Assembly: GCF_003945595.2 (NCBI RefSeq)
Contig: NW_024104998.1
Coordinates: forward strand, 1,505,224 to 1,569,223
Direction: 5' to 3'
Origin: Pipra filicauda
Lineage: Eukaryota > Chordata > Aves > Passeriformes > Pipridae
Length of the DNA stretch: 64,000 nucleotides
Under the pieces are notes generated by a model that was not told where the DNA came from, searched no databases, and saw only the letters and a program-made list of their open reading frames with translations. Below, in pieces: positions 49,503-63,375 of this stretch (positions within the stretch are counted from its first letter, which is position 1; each line of letters opens with the position of its first letter). The translations under genes were made by a program, and so were the position numbers.

Positions 49503-52500
49503 GCTGGATAACTGGGCTGGCAAGGATGAAAATGTCAGTGGCTTGCCAGTCATGTTGGACAACAGAAAGTCACACTCACAATATCCTCTAACACATCCTG
49601 AAATACCTTCTTGAAATAAGAAGAACCAATGAACAGGTGATATGGTCACTAACATCAGAAAATTGTCCACCTTTTCAAGCCACATCATTCAGGGAAATTG
49701 GTAATAGCAAGTATACAGAGTCTATGTAAAACAGGGCCAGATCTCCTGTCTTGCACACCTGTATGAGAACTAAATCTGTTCTCTCACCGCTCCCCATCAA
49801 AACAATGCAGCCTGGACCAAGACAAAGTCATGCAAGAATGAGCTGAAAAAGAACAACCTGGAAAAGAAACAAATTAAACCCATATGTTACATATGAAACA
49901 AGTGGTTTCATAAGCAGCTAAAAGAGTACAACTTGGTTTTCTGTAAGACGCAGATTTGCATCCTGCACTGATTCTTTATTATCTAGTACAAGGTAAACTT
50001 GTTTTTCAGAACAATGCTCAGAGATGTTGAAGTTGGACAAGAGTCAAAAGTTATTGCTAGTAGGGCACACAGGCAGGCATACACATGCAGAAAGCACCAT
50101 CACACGAGCTTTGTTTTTTTCATAAAACACATTCAAAAACAATTCCTCATAGGACTTTTTTTTTAAAGCAAAACCTCACTTTTGGCATGACAATAATAAA
50201 GAAGGAAATATCACATATTTTAATGGGCGTTCACACCACATATCTGGGACAAAAATCTAAAATCCTATTTCAGGGAGTAGGAAATTTGAAGGAAAAAAAA
50301 ACACCTTGCTTTGATTTTCAAAGGCATTAAGGTATTTCTAAGGTTGAATTAATTTCTAATTCAGAATTAAATACTGGTAGTAGAGGGAGCACTGAAATTC
50401 ATAACTGGTTTGGTACCCCAGAACCCAACTCTCTTAAATTAACTCATTTGAAACTCATACTATCCTTCCAGTACTATGTTAAAAAGGATTGTATACAAAA
50501 AACAATGTTTAAGCAATACATGGTTGTTTTGTGACCTCAGCTGATCAACTGATAGCTATGAGCTCCTGTACAGAACCCGAGAGCTTGACTTTCATACCTC
50601 CTGTAATTAAATCTTTGGTCATATTTGGGTTCAGAGAAGAAAGCAAATTATATCTATTAATCAATATATTTTAGTCCATAAAAATCATGTCTTATTTAGT
50701 GTACAATGGCAGGAAAATCAAAAAGTATGGTCAGAAGATAGAAATTCCTAATTTTTTTACTTGGTTACAATATTTAGAAATTTTATAGCAGTTATGTCAA
50801 AAATTGTGGGAGTCTTGGCTACAAAACTGTCTTTCCCAACTGATTGAAAAAAGTTGCTAGTTTGAGTTTCTAGGTTTCCAGGTGCAATATTTCAAGTGTT
50901 ATTTGAATACTTTTACTTCATCTTTGGTATTACTTTACTGCACAGAACACTAACTAAACCAATCTTTTCAATATAAAATAAAGCAAAATACTGGACTTTC
51001 CTGTAGTTGTACCATTAAAACCAACAGGTTCACACAATATATTTCAGTTGCAACAAGAGGTTTCTTTCCTTTTTCAAAGAAAGAACTGTTTTGACATAAC
51101 AATTTGAGGAACTTTTTCAAGTTTATGCAAGACCAAAGCAATCCAAGTTTCTTGACCACTGTACCCAAATGTGGCAGTCAAGATGAAAGAAGAGCCAGTA
51201 TACGGTAGGTGTAACAACCCAACCAAAAAGACATCTACCATTAACATGTTTACAGCTACTATAGCACAGAAGCTGCACACTTAGAGCACAGACTGACACA
51301 GTTAGGCAAGGTTCTGTAGTTGCCTAATTAATCTATTAAAAAGTCTCATTAACCAAATAGTTGACAGTCTTTTCTTATAATAGTTACAAGCATTATCTTA
51401 AGAGTGCTAAAACATAGATTTATCTTGATTTTAATAATTAATAATTCAAAACATATTTGATATTGTTTCATCTTTAATCCATTTCTTTGTAGGTCATAGG
51501 AACCAAAAGGAGTTTGTACTAGAAACATTGATTTATGTTTCATCTTTAAAATCAGTCAGATGCTACGGTCAAAGATAATAGCCATTGACCAAGAGAATGT
51601 GCCTACATAAACATAGGCAAGCTCAAGTCCCCACAATAGCAAAAAGGAAACTCCAAAATACAGATACAAAGATAAAGAACTATCTAGTAGTTACAATCTC
51701 AAGAAGTTGTGGGGGTAGTGGACAACAGAGACTTATATTGAACCTTAGACAGCATCACCATTGTCCTAACAGGAGAGGAGACAATTCCTCATTGACAAGA
51801 GTTAAGGGTAACAGCAACAATTTTGGTGGAAATTTGACAATGTGTTCATAGCTTTATTTTTGCCTGCTCCTTGTGCCAAGTGCCATTATACCAACAATTT
51901 CTTTCAGAATGTGTCTCACACATAATACTCCATAGAACTGAGGATGACATAGTGAAAATGCAAGAATTCAGGTTCCTTAAAAGATGACACAAGAAACATA
52001 CCCACTCAAGTGTTTGGTACCTCGATCAGTGCTCACCTAGCATTATTGTTCTTCTGCACTGAAAACTAGATTCAATTATATGTTAAGAAAAGTTTATGGG
52101 CTGATTTTCTAAAGCAAGCAGCTTGCAACTTGAAACACAGTTCAGAAATGTATACTCAAGACAAAAAGGCTTAATAAAGGTCAAAGATTCAGATAAATTC
52201 TGCACTTTTGGCATAAGCATTAGCTGTATTAAAAAGTATTCAAATGGACTTCAGTCACTTTTATGCTCAAGTAAGATCAATTTATAGTATTAAACACATC
52301 TGTTCTAGTATCTTTAGTAACTATGTTTACATAACAAACATGCTCTGTCATAGAATATTATAAAACTAGTATTACTTATTCAAGGATCTGAATTCCCCAG
52401 GAAATTATGTGGGGCCAAACACTATTATACAGTTTTTCATAAGTGCTTATGGCAGAACTTCAACTACTTTCCTGTTAATGAAGTGTCCAGAGTGGTTTTT

Positions 52501-54889
52501 TTCCATGTTTATCTTAAAAACATTAATTTTCAGAAACTAGAAACATGTGACAATAATGACTTCTGCATACTGCCAGAAGCTAAATGCAGCCTTTATAATG
52601 AGAAATATTAATATTAACTTATGGCTTAGTAAATCAGTTAGATTCAAAAAACAGGAACATTTTCACAATCAGAGTTGCGAATGCTAAAGCTTCTATCAAA
52701 TAGCCTTTCACAGATCAAAGAGCCAGAGAACACCTATTCTATAAAACAGTTACCACAATATTTTTTTCTAGTTCAAAGTCTTATCAAATAGCAAGCATTC
52801 ACTTTCTTACAAACAGGTCAATACTGTGACTTCTTCACCTTAACCAAACAGTTTCCCCATTGCAGGATATTTGGTCCTAAGGATTTTCATACTTCTTTGA
52901 AACACCATCAAGGTAAGGTTATTTTTAAAGAATATCATAAATAATAATTAAGCCTTAATCCCCACGTGAATAGCACTAAATAAAATTTTATTAGACCTCC
53001 TAAATTCACAGAGTAGTCACTGGCCTAATTTGGGGAGCCTAGATTGACAAGGAGGTTCAAATTTTCACTGTATGCAAAACTCATTCTATACTTCATTTTA
53101 GAATCACAACACCCACTATATCAGATCCACACATAATTCTACATACATGCAAAGAGTATCATGAGGATACCTTCACATTACAGTTTTTAGCAGAAGGTAA
53201 GTATTAATGTTCACTCTGTTCAGGCCCGCTGACCATGTTCATCTCAGACTCCCTAGCAATGCAAAAAGTTCTCCCCAAAACAGCTTTTCATTTGGAAAAT
53301 TACGTTTGCTATCACGTCTCCAACTCAAACTACACACACAGACACAGATTTCATAGCACATTTCAATTACGGGACATAGTGCATCTCAGAGAGCATGGGT
53401 ACTACGGAGTGTCCCCTATGCACTTCTCAAACTCACTCCCAAGTTTTGCTGAGTCACCAATAGATGATGCAAAAGCAAGTGTGTTATGTGTAGACAAGGA
53501 AGGCAAGGGAAAGGATTCATTACAGTTTGCCAGTCTTTTTTTCTGTAGAAGTTTCTGGGTTTGTTTTTTTCTTTTTAAGTTTATTTGAGCATAGGTGTCA
53601 ACTCTTTAAACACCTGTGAAAGACAATGGACAAAACCTGAAAGCTGCTGAACTTCCGAGTATGGTGAACTGTGGTTGAATGCAGCACCTACAGAGAACCC
53701 TCCCCAGCTGGCGAGCACCCTGTGGTGCTGGGGGCTGCAGAAGGCAGCCCAGTGCCATGCATGGGGCAGTGACTGTGCCATATATAACCAACTCATTAAC
53801 ATGGCTGTCATCGTCACCTGTCAGCAACTTTCCCTGGCATGTCAGAGATCTCCTCTCCCTACAATACACTAGCATAACTGCTTGAGTAATTATTTGCTTA
53901 TTTTTGTTCAGTTAGAATGGTCAATAGTTAGTGTCAATATCAGTAATACACTTTTAAAATTATTTCTGCAAATTTTTTTAAACCTACGGAAGGAATGGGG
54001 GTAGTGAGCAACCACATGGGTTATGTGATGGGTGCTAACTTGCAGCAGGGACACTGTGAGGGAATTCTGGAGAGGGAGGCAGGCAGAGTAAGAAGAGTGA
54101 GCTGTGGCAGTGGGACAAGCTCCCCCTGCTCAGCTGCAGAAAAAGGTCAGCAGTCAGAGACAGGGAAGAAGCATGTACCAGCAGCAACCCAGCACTAACA
54201 GGACAGCTCAAGGTCTTCACAGTAGGGCCAGGTATAGGACTGGGATCCTCAGTCCTACAGCTGCAAGACACCCCACTTGTTAAAACGCCGGACCAGTTTG
54301 TGGCCGATAACATCAAAGAGCCACAATTGTGTTAGTCCCCATGTTCATAAGGAGCTAGCAGTTGACATCCATCACTGAGCATAAAAACACACAATTAGTG
54401 CCTCCACTGAGAGACACCTGGGCAACAAAAGTGACAAACACTTTCCTGATCGCCAGCTATCATATTTAATATAGCACTTTATAAGTATGATCTAATACAT
54501 TGTGAGATTTGGGACATAGTGTTACTATGGTTATAACTTCCTTTGCTTTCTTCCCCTTGCAAGCAACACATTAAAAGTAGAGTAAGAGATATTACTGTTC
54601 ACAGATACTAACTGGTCCAACTCCGGAGTCTCTTAACACAATTCTCTTTTTCCATAGTCAATGAAGGTTTATTAAAGGTTAGAAGAAAACAAATGGTCAC
54701 AGTTGCACAGGCTGGGGGTTAAACTTATTTCTGCTAATTGAGAACTTCTGAGGCCCAATTCCCACCTTAGGCTGCTTACTAGGTAACTTGCCAATTTTTA
54801 ACGCTATTACAATTAGATTTACACTACCCTGCCAGACAAAATACACAAGGAATTAATTGGAATGATTACAAATGGATAATTTTTTCCTC

Positions 54890-54907
54890 TTTTTTTTTTT
54901 TTTTTTT
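54890..54907 (+). repeat. Poly-T tract (18 T)
   Basis: An uninterrupted run of 18 T follows TTTTTCCTC. It is not attached to a recognisable retroposed sequence on either side. Confidence 0.95.
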
Positions 54908-57900
54908 ACAAAAGCAAGTTACCCAGTTGCCAGAACCATATTTAAAATGGAACATTTACCAAGAGCTTTATGTGGCCCTCATAATTTCTGTGCACCTATC
55001 TGAAATCCACCAAAACAAGAAGAAGTCTATTTAGAAATATGGTTGAGGTATACTATAATCCATAAATAATACATGAAACTGCCTCGGGAGGATTTTAAAA
55101 GGGGTTTCATTGACATGGGTAAGAAATTTTGCGTTAGTGAACAGAAACAGTGGAAAACAATGCAACTTTCTTTGGATAACAGATCATTCTATTGTTCAGT
55201 ATTGTAAAGAAAACCAAAGAGACTGAAATTATTGGCTCAGTTTAGAAATTATGACATTGAACAAATCAAAGTCAAAAAAATAAAAGCCCCCAAAACAATA
55301 CTAGGAGATGAGAGGTCTGGTCAGGTTTTAGACAGACTATCCAAGCAGCTGGAAAAGATGTTGATTCTCTAAGGGAAATTTGTAATGTATTTGACTCATG
55401 TTTTTGTGGAGCTGCAGATTATCCTGAGGGGTTTGAAAGAAGTAACATATGCCAAAAAGTTACGAACATTATCTGGAAAATGATAGTATTTTAGTAGTTT
55501 TCCAATACAGCCAGCAATAGAATTTAAAGTTTAAAAAATAACGAAAGAAAAAGTAAAACAGAATTGGTGGGGTGGTCAAAATAAGAGATGACCTAATGAT
55601 GAAGGAGATTCTTCTATTTTGTTTTCTCAAAATACAAATAGGTTCATGTTTTCAAAAACTAGGTTTTCTTTAAAAATGTTTCCAGGATTAATTTTTTTAA
55701 AATATTATAAATTCATTTCTAATTTTCGCAGTTTTATGTCCACTGAAATGACAGAACAGAAATAAAACTCATCACTAATACAGCTCTTACTGGCTTGTTT
55801 TTTCAAGTCACATATGTACTACACACTGTAAGTGACAGACTACCCTTAACATGTCTAATACTGTCTTCTCGAGTAAATCTGTTTTATAATGATTATGACT
55901 TTACAAACTATTTATTTTTAGAGATTTGCAATATGCTCCCTCTCACCATTTTCAAGTACTTCATAAAACTGGTAATTATGGAGATATTTTGTGTCTTTGT
56001 ACAATTACATCTTCTCATGTTAGAAGCCAGCTTCATGTAATTAAAAATGGAGCTGGAATGGCTTACAGTATCACAGACAAAGGCTGCTGTCTTCCTGAAA
56101 TTTGTGAGGTGTTGAAAACAGACAACTAGGATGTGTCATCTTACTAACTACTAACTAACTAATAATTTACTGATTAATAAATTAGCAATAAAAGTAAATA
56201 TTCAGAAACTAGTCCAAGTAACTGCCTCTTGTATCAGTGATAAGGTTTGGGGTTTTTTACTTCTATTTCAGTGATCCAGCATTTAAAATTTGGGAGGGGT
56301 ATACTAGGTACTTGTGGAAGGATCAATGCAGAATTTGCAAACCTTGCAAAGAAGTTGATTGACTAGAGCCAGTGACAGACAAGCTTCTGTGGGAAAGGAT
56401 GTGCACGGTGCACCTGACTGATGACAAGGTGGGAAGGAATGTGATGGGTGCTTGGGGGTTGGCATGGGAAACCATGTCCCAGCAGAGTGCCCACATACAG
56501 GGTCCTAGGGGTCACACACACCTCCTCCAGCTGCACAGGTATCACAGCCTCACACACTAAAGCAGCTGACAAGGAAAAGAAACCACTTCCCAAAAAAACG
56601 TGTCCAGGCTGATGGGAGCTACAGAGAGCAAGTGAAACTGTAATGTGGAGAGGGTAAGCAGCACCAAGATCAAGTGCATTCGGAGTCATTAATATACAAT
56701 TTCATGATTCTCAGAGCAAGAAACTTGACAAATCTCAGCCTGCCAGAGCAGGATGCTCATTCTTTCTGAGTCAGGGAAGTAATGAGTGTTCATCAAATTA
56801 CTGATCAAGCTGAAGCCAGCTTTAAACACAAGAAATTTTGATCCTCTTCTGCTAAGGGAAACCTTCAGCTACACCTCCTCAGATGGGCTGCTGAGGGATG
56901 GTCTCTGTCACTGCACTGGGGGTTCCTGGCACAGCTGGGATCCTCACAGGTGGGTAGCTAAACCTGCTCTTTGTTGGTAGAGCCATACTAGTGGACTAAC
57001 CAGCCATGTGGCCCAAAGACCAAAGCATTACTGCAAATACATGAGCAATACCAATTCTGAGACAATTTCAGAAAGCTGAGCACATGAAAGGAGGTTGTAA
57101 GAGCCCAATTCTGTTCCCAGAAAAATTCAAAAGCATTTTTGCCATTAATTTTGTTTGGAAGACACAGCTCTGCAGGAGAATAATCAAGTTCAAACTGTTT
57201 GCAAGCTTAACAGTTTTAAGGCTGAATGATGAACATATCCAAACCTTCGGGGAAAAATTCTGTTTGCTCTTTTAGTCCAAAAATGACAATTGGAGTTTAA
57301 GCGGCACAGTTGAGCAGATCCAAACATCAGTTTAAAATTCAGTCCAGTTCCAGAACACAGCAGCCAACTGAAAAGTATCTAGGGACATCCAGATCAGACC
57401 AAAGAATTTATAATACAAAACCAGTCTTTATTTAATAATCATAATAAATGTTAAAAAGCAAATTAATACAAAGGTCAAAAAAGTCATTGCATTTACAAAA
57501 TTCTGACCACAAACAAGTTAAATCTGAGAAAGTCTTAAACTGACTTTTCATTTCATCTTGAAAAATTACTGGTTGAACAGCAGAACTTTAATTTCCAGTA
57601 GAAATTGAGTAACAAACATATAATAAGAAGAGTTCTGTTAGAGTGGAAGACCTGCATCTACTTGAAAGTCACAGTTTGGTGCTTTTTTTTCCAGCACCAA
57701 CATAAAGGAATGAAGATTCACAAACAAAATCTTTAAAACCAAAATGTTTTTTCTATGTCTTTAATTTAAACTTTATCTCAATTTTGGGTCTGTTACAGAA
57801 GTGGAGGGAGTCTTTTTAAGATGAGCTTAAACCCTCACACAAAAATATTTCTCCATTTCAGTAATCAGATGGGTCTGTTTTAAGACAATAAGATGTGACA

Positions 57901-60900
57901 GGTAGCACATTTGAGGGAGATCAGTGATTCCCTTGGTTGCTCTGCACGATGCAGGTCTAAAGGCAGAGTGACATCAACCAGCCGATAAGTGCAGTAATCC
58001 CCTGGGAGTAGCTGTCATGTCTCATTGTCCTTATGAAAGAAAAATGGTAAACAAGGAAGCCAGTCTGCAATTATGAATTTATGGATGTTTGTTAATGAGT
58101 GTCTCAGACCTAGTCAGACAGCTCCTCTTGGAGTATTTTTCAAATTTCACAGGCTGTTTCAGAATGGTCCTTCAAAACTGATTAAAAATGCCACCATCAT
58201 TAGATTATATGAGAAAAAACCCACATTAATACACTTCGAAAGCCTGGGGAACACACACCCCCTGTAAGTTTCAGGCATCAGCTCTTTCCAGCGAACAAAT
58301 AATCCAGGAATGAAAAAAAGAGGAGAGGGAGAAAGGGATTTAAATCATAATGGTACAAAAAAGAATGACCCAAGAGGACTTTAAGGACCAAATTTAATAT
58401 ATTTCTTGTTTAAGCCACATGGATAAAAATGAGGTATCAGAAATCATACACTCTGATTTATGCTAAAGGAATCCTTCAGAAAAATTGCCAGACAATTACA
58501 CAAAAAGATAATGAGGATAAGATGACACAATTTAAATGCAGATCACCCAGACAGACACCCTCCTGGCCATTTATTAAGTCCAGACAGATGGTTCTTGCAG
58601 CAGTTCTCTTACCCTAACTATCCTTAAAATCAGGGTAAACACTCAGTAAAAAAAAAAAGGTCTCCTTAAAAAAATTTTTTTTAATTATTAATTTAAGGAT
58701 TAGAATAAAATAGAATGTAACCAGAGCAGGAAAAGATTAGGACAAAGAGAGAAACACTGACGATTTATAATGAGTACTGGTACCAGACAATGGAGTAGGG
58801 TTGAGATGGCACTGGATAAGCAGTTCATAAAATTGTCTTGGGTTACAGGTCATATACAATACAACACAATATTTTTTTATGGGAGGGATTTACTTGCATG
58901 TCTGCTTAAACCTTCGCTACATGCCTTGGTATACAAAAGGTCCTTAAGAGAGGTACAGTGCTGTTTCATATATGGTGTTTAACAGTATCCAGGCACTAGT
59001 CCACAGTTGGGAGTTTTATAATTGATCAGAACATATTTCCCCCAAATAAAACTAATTTTTCCACAGTTTTTTGAACAACAAAGGCAAACACCCACTGAGC
59101 TACCTGACAAAGCCTTCAGAGCAGTCTGTCCCTGAAAATGAGAAGCAGGTCACAGAATGATGCTTACTCCCATTAGCTAAGATGAAGCTAAGATGAAACT
59201 AAGCCAACAAGTTTTGTCTGAAACCACATTTTGTTTTCCTGCATTGAGCAAACCCATTACTACTCATCCATTGGATATGTTCCCCTCATTGCAAATGCAG
59301 GTGCAGGTGCTGCACAATGCACAATGCAAACCAATTTCTGAACAGTATGTCAGTGAGCTTGTAGACATGATGCCATTCTGGTCTAAGGACACAAGGCCCA
59401 GTTTACCCCTCTGTATTCACAATTTGACTTTGAAAAGTGGTAAGAGGGAGGGAGAGCATGGCCTCGCAGTTTCAATATATTTCTGGTCACTAGTGAACCC
59501 CCTCTCCCCAAGAGCATCTCTGCAGACCCTCCCTCTAGCAGACACCCCCACAGGCTGAGCACAGTTCAGCTGGAGGGCTGTTGTCCTCAATCAAGCACTT
59601 GAAGAGACTTTGACAGAGCCACATAAGAGCTGAGTGAATACGAGAGCTTGAACTTCATGTAGCAGTCTTGCATTATTTTACATGTTCAGGTCACCAAAGT
59701 GATCACTGCTCCAGCACAGCATGTGGCAAAACCTTGTCATCATCTGCTTAGGAAGCAATACTGCCCATACAGTTAAAAGACACGGGACACAATGTTGTTC
59801 CACATCTACTCATATTTACACATTTGTATAGCATATAAAAATGATCTGATCCAAATATAACTATTTCTATGCAACTCTATTGTAAGAGAAGATGCATTAA
59901 GTTTCTAAAATGATCTTAGTTATATAATCACAGCAAACTCTAGTGCACATCAAGAAGAAAATATTTATTTGAAGAATTTCACATGTAATTACATGACGTA
60001 TGATTAAAACAGATGATGACATTAAAATACACTAAAAATGTTAATAATGTATATTTTAGAATTAAAAAAAATAAATTATTATTAATGATCCAAAACAGGA
60101 CCAGGGAACTTACACTTCTATAAATTATACTATTTTATGTAGATTCAAGATATCATAGGAAGAATAACAAAACATTTTAAGGAGGTAAGGCTATAATGCT
60201 TGAGTATGGCCTCTCGAACTCCTTCACAGCACTTGATTTAGGTAAAAGTGCCTTCCTTTTTCAAACCTCAGATATAAATGGAACAAGAGAAATGAGATAT
60301 CTTCTTGCTTAACAGTTGTAGCTGTATATAAGTCACTGTGCTGAAGATGTTTCTACTGTCATTATACATTCATTTGAGCAAGATAGAGTAGTTAATTGCA
60401 TAAGCTCCAGCTTATGTCAGCTCAAAGAAAAGGTTAGTCTTCATCAGTAGATTGCACCAATAAATTTTACTTTGCTCCAGAAATAAAGAGGGGCATTTGC
60501 ACTGCTGGATATGTCACTGCAGTTCAGGGCCAGTAATCAGTGTTTTGTGGGGTAATTTCTAAAACAACTTATGCCTGGTCCACGCAAAACCTGACTTGGC
60601 TCCATTTTGATTGTTGCAATTATATTTTTAAGTTGAAGACAGTAACGTGGATGGTCCTTTCTTGCTACAACAAACTCACTATCTTCTCTTGGTACCAGAG
60701 AGCTATGAAGATCTATCTGCTATTGTCAAAAATTTAATTTTTAAGGGCAAATTAATAGTATCATTTATAAAGGAAGTTATAATAAGCATCCATATCTGGA
60801 GACCTCTGAGTCCAGGATTTTAGAAAAATGAAGTCAAGAGTCTGCAGTGGTTAAAGCATACCCTTTGTTTCACAAAGGACCAGTATTTCTCCATTTGTTC

Positions 60901-61003
60901 CTATCTCCAAGAGTTATAATTTCTTGAACTGCTGGTATTTACTTTATTGCCAGCTTCCAGAGATATCAGTCAAGAATCATTCAATATTGTGAGGGAGTTT
61001 TTA

Positions 61004-61014
61004 GGGGGGGGGGG
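61004..61014 (+). repeat. Mononucleotide G11 run
   Basis: Eleven consecutive G (TTTTTAGGGGGGGGGGGTTG) lie in AT-rich DNA. The exact length may be affected by sequencing error. Confidence 0.85.
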
Positions 61015-63375
61015 TTGTTTTACTCTCAGCATTTCTGTTTTTTTTTTTAAATAGTTATCTTCAACAAGGATCTACAACAGTAAATGCACAGTGCACACAC
61101 TCAAGTTGTACTGGCTTGAGAAATAATAGAGTTAAAGAGTTACCAAGCTCCCAGCACTGGCATTTTTTCTCCTCAGAACAGGCAAAATTATTACGAATAT
61201 TAGGAGCTGTGCACTGTCTGATCTTCCTATTTAAATCAAAACCTTTATTCCTCTAACTTCAAGGATTATGAACAACTTGATGAAGGCATATGATTACAGA
61301 CTTGAGACAAACCTTATAGGGAAAACTTGCCTCTACAGTTTTTGATCACTTTGACTTTATCAAGCCACAGAGAATGTTCTTGTCAGAGATGAGCATGGTC
61401 TTTGCAGACACAGTGCATCATAAGAAACAAAAGCAGAGTTACCAAATGGAAACTGTCTAGACAGTCAGCAGAAACTTGAGCATTAGCAAGAGGCATCAGC
61501 ATGCCTCTGAGCCACAGCAGGAGAGGGGTTTGTTCTTTCCCCAGAGACACAATTCTCTTGAGCAGAGCTCCCACCTGTGAACAAAATGTATAATCATAGC
61601 TTTCTAAATGCTCTTGTCAGGTCTTACCTACTGCCTGAGCTCAGGCATCATGTGTGAGGGACTATATCCCCATTTTGAGGACACAGACACAGCATTTAAC
61701 TACCCACACCACGCAGCTTAGCTGTTGCTTGTAGCAGTATGCACAGATTAAAAGTGAGGGAAGCAAAGGGCTCTCGTTTCACATCCCGCTTTCACTCTTG
61801 TTTGGAATAAAGGGATGATAGCATAATGATTCCTGAATGTCTTAAAGAAGGAAATGTAACAGTGTCCTAAATTTCCTAATAACTCAAGCATCAGATTACT
61901 TCAATTCTACTCATGATTTTTGTTTTATAACCAAACCTGTAACTTAAGAGCAGTGGAACCATATGGAAAATAAACTAAGAATGCTGATATTTAAAAACTA
62001 TAAGCAAATAAATATAATTTGATTCTGGTTTTATTTTTGCTTCTCTTAGTATTTTTTAAAAAGGCCAGTTGGGTTTCCATAAGTATATTTCTTTAGCAAA
62101 AATTGATTCTACAGATGTTTACAGAGTTAGAAAAGCAAAGAAAGTGTTGCAAATCAGGCTTGGGAAAAATCATCACAGACTGCTTTCATCAACTGCATCA
62201 CAGAAACACTTTAATATTGAGCCTTCACCAACTATAAACTATAGGAAGTATCTAGTGCATTAGCTGTTTCCTGCTGGTACCTGAAGTTTAAACATTTGTG
62301 CACAGAATGTGTAACTTAACAGTAGGCTGACTCTACAAAAATCAGTTTTGGACAGATTGCTTAGGTTACAGTAACGTTATTTGACCTATTAGTTTTTATG
62401 AACATTAGCATAATATTTAAATATATTCAAACTGCTTTTTTTTTAATCTGAAAAAGTCAGCAGTTTACTACCACTGGCAGTTAAAATGATGCTAGTCTCA
62501 GTGGCAGCATGCCTAACCTCAAAATCATTGAGGTTCATTGCAGCAAGCAAGCCACTAAATCTCCTCAGTGTCCAGTGGGGACAATCAGAATTGTGCTGAT
62601 TGAGAGGAAACTACAACAAGGATACAAAAGGGTCACCACACCTAAACAAACATTGTGGTTGAAGGCAGTTTCAAACTTTCTATGTTTCATAAACTAGAGA
62701 GACTTCTTTTTCCAAGGAAAAGCAAAATGAGATTCAAGTCTTCCCATTTATTTTCTCTTAAATCATCTGGTTTTCTAGTGTTTTTTCTTTACACCCTGCC
62801 AAGCAACATTATAATTTACAGAAGTTTTTGCTGATAGAAAAAAACCTGGAAGCCCTCTCCAATGCCAAGTGACAGCAGTTTAGAGAGTTTAACTGATGAG
62901 TAATGCACTGATGAAATACTGCAACGCAAATTTGTTTTCAAAATATTTAGGACTTAGAGATTACTTGCGGAAATGGTAATGTTTCCTAACAAATCAAATG
63001 TTTCAAGAACAGACCACCCAAATGTATTATCATAAAAAGAAGTCAGTTACTTAATTACATAATAGAACAACCCATTTCCACATTTCTACTTTACTTCTCT
63101 ATTTTACTTTTTTTTATTATTTTATTTTAACAAAATGTATCCTCTCTAGAGAGTAAAAGATTTACAACAGGAGGTTGGTTGAATTAATTTGCTAATAACT
63201 AACTTCCTCGTGTTCCAATTCTTTAGGAAATAGTTTAACTTGAACCATGGTACTCTACATACAGCACAAGGAAATGAAAACACTACCCCTTTCCCGCATC
63301 TGAAATGGCTTTACTGAGACCACCTACACTGACTTAAGCTGTGCACACACTCAACTAAATTTAAAAATTACAAAA

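Larger units (their letters stand above)
49503..63375. other. Unique AT-rich DNA with a few GC-richer patches
   Basis: There is no recognised repeat or supported exon. GC-richer patches occur at about 53650-53870, 53990-54310 and 56350-56700. They hold overlapping short frames on both strands and no identifiable element. Simple runs are listed separately. Confidence 0.5.

Noticed and set aside
49158..49688. Minus-strand open frame of 176 codons
   Set aside because: It lies mostly antisense to the CR1 at 48950-49502 and is a shadow of its coding remnant.
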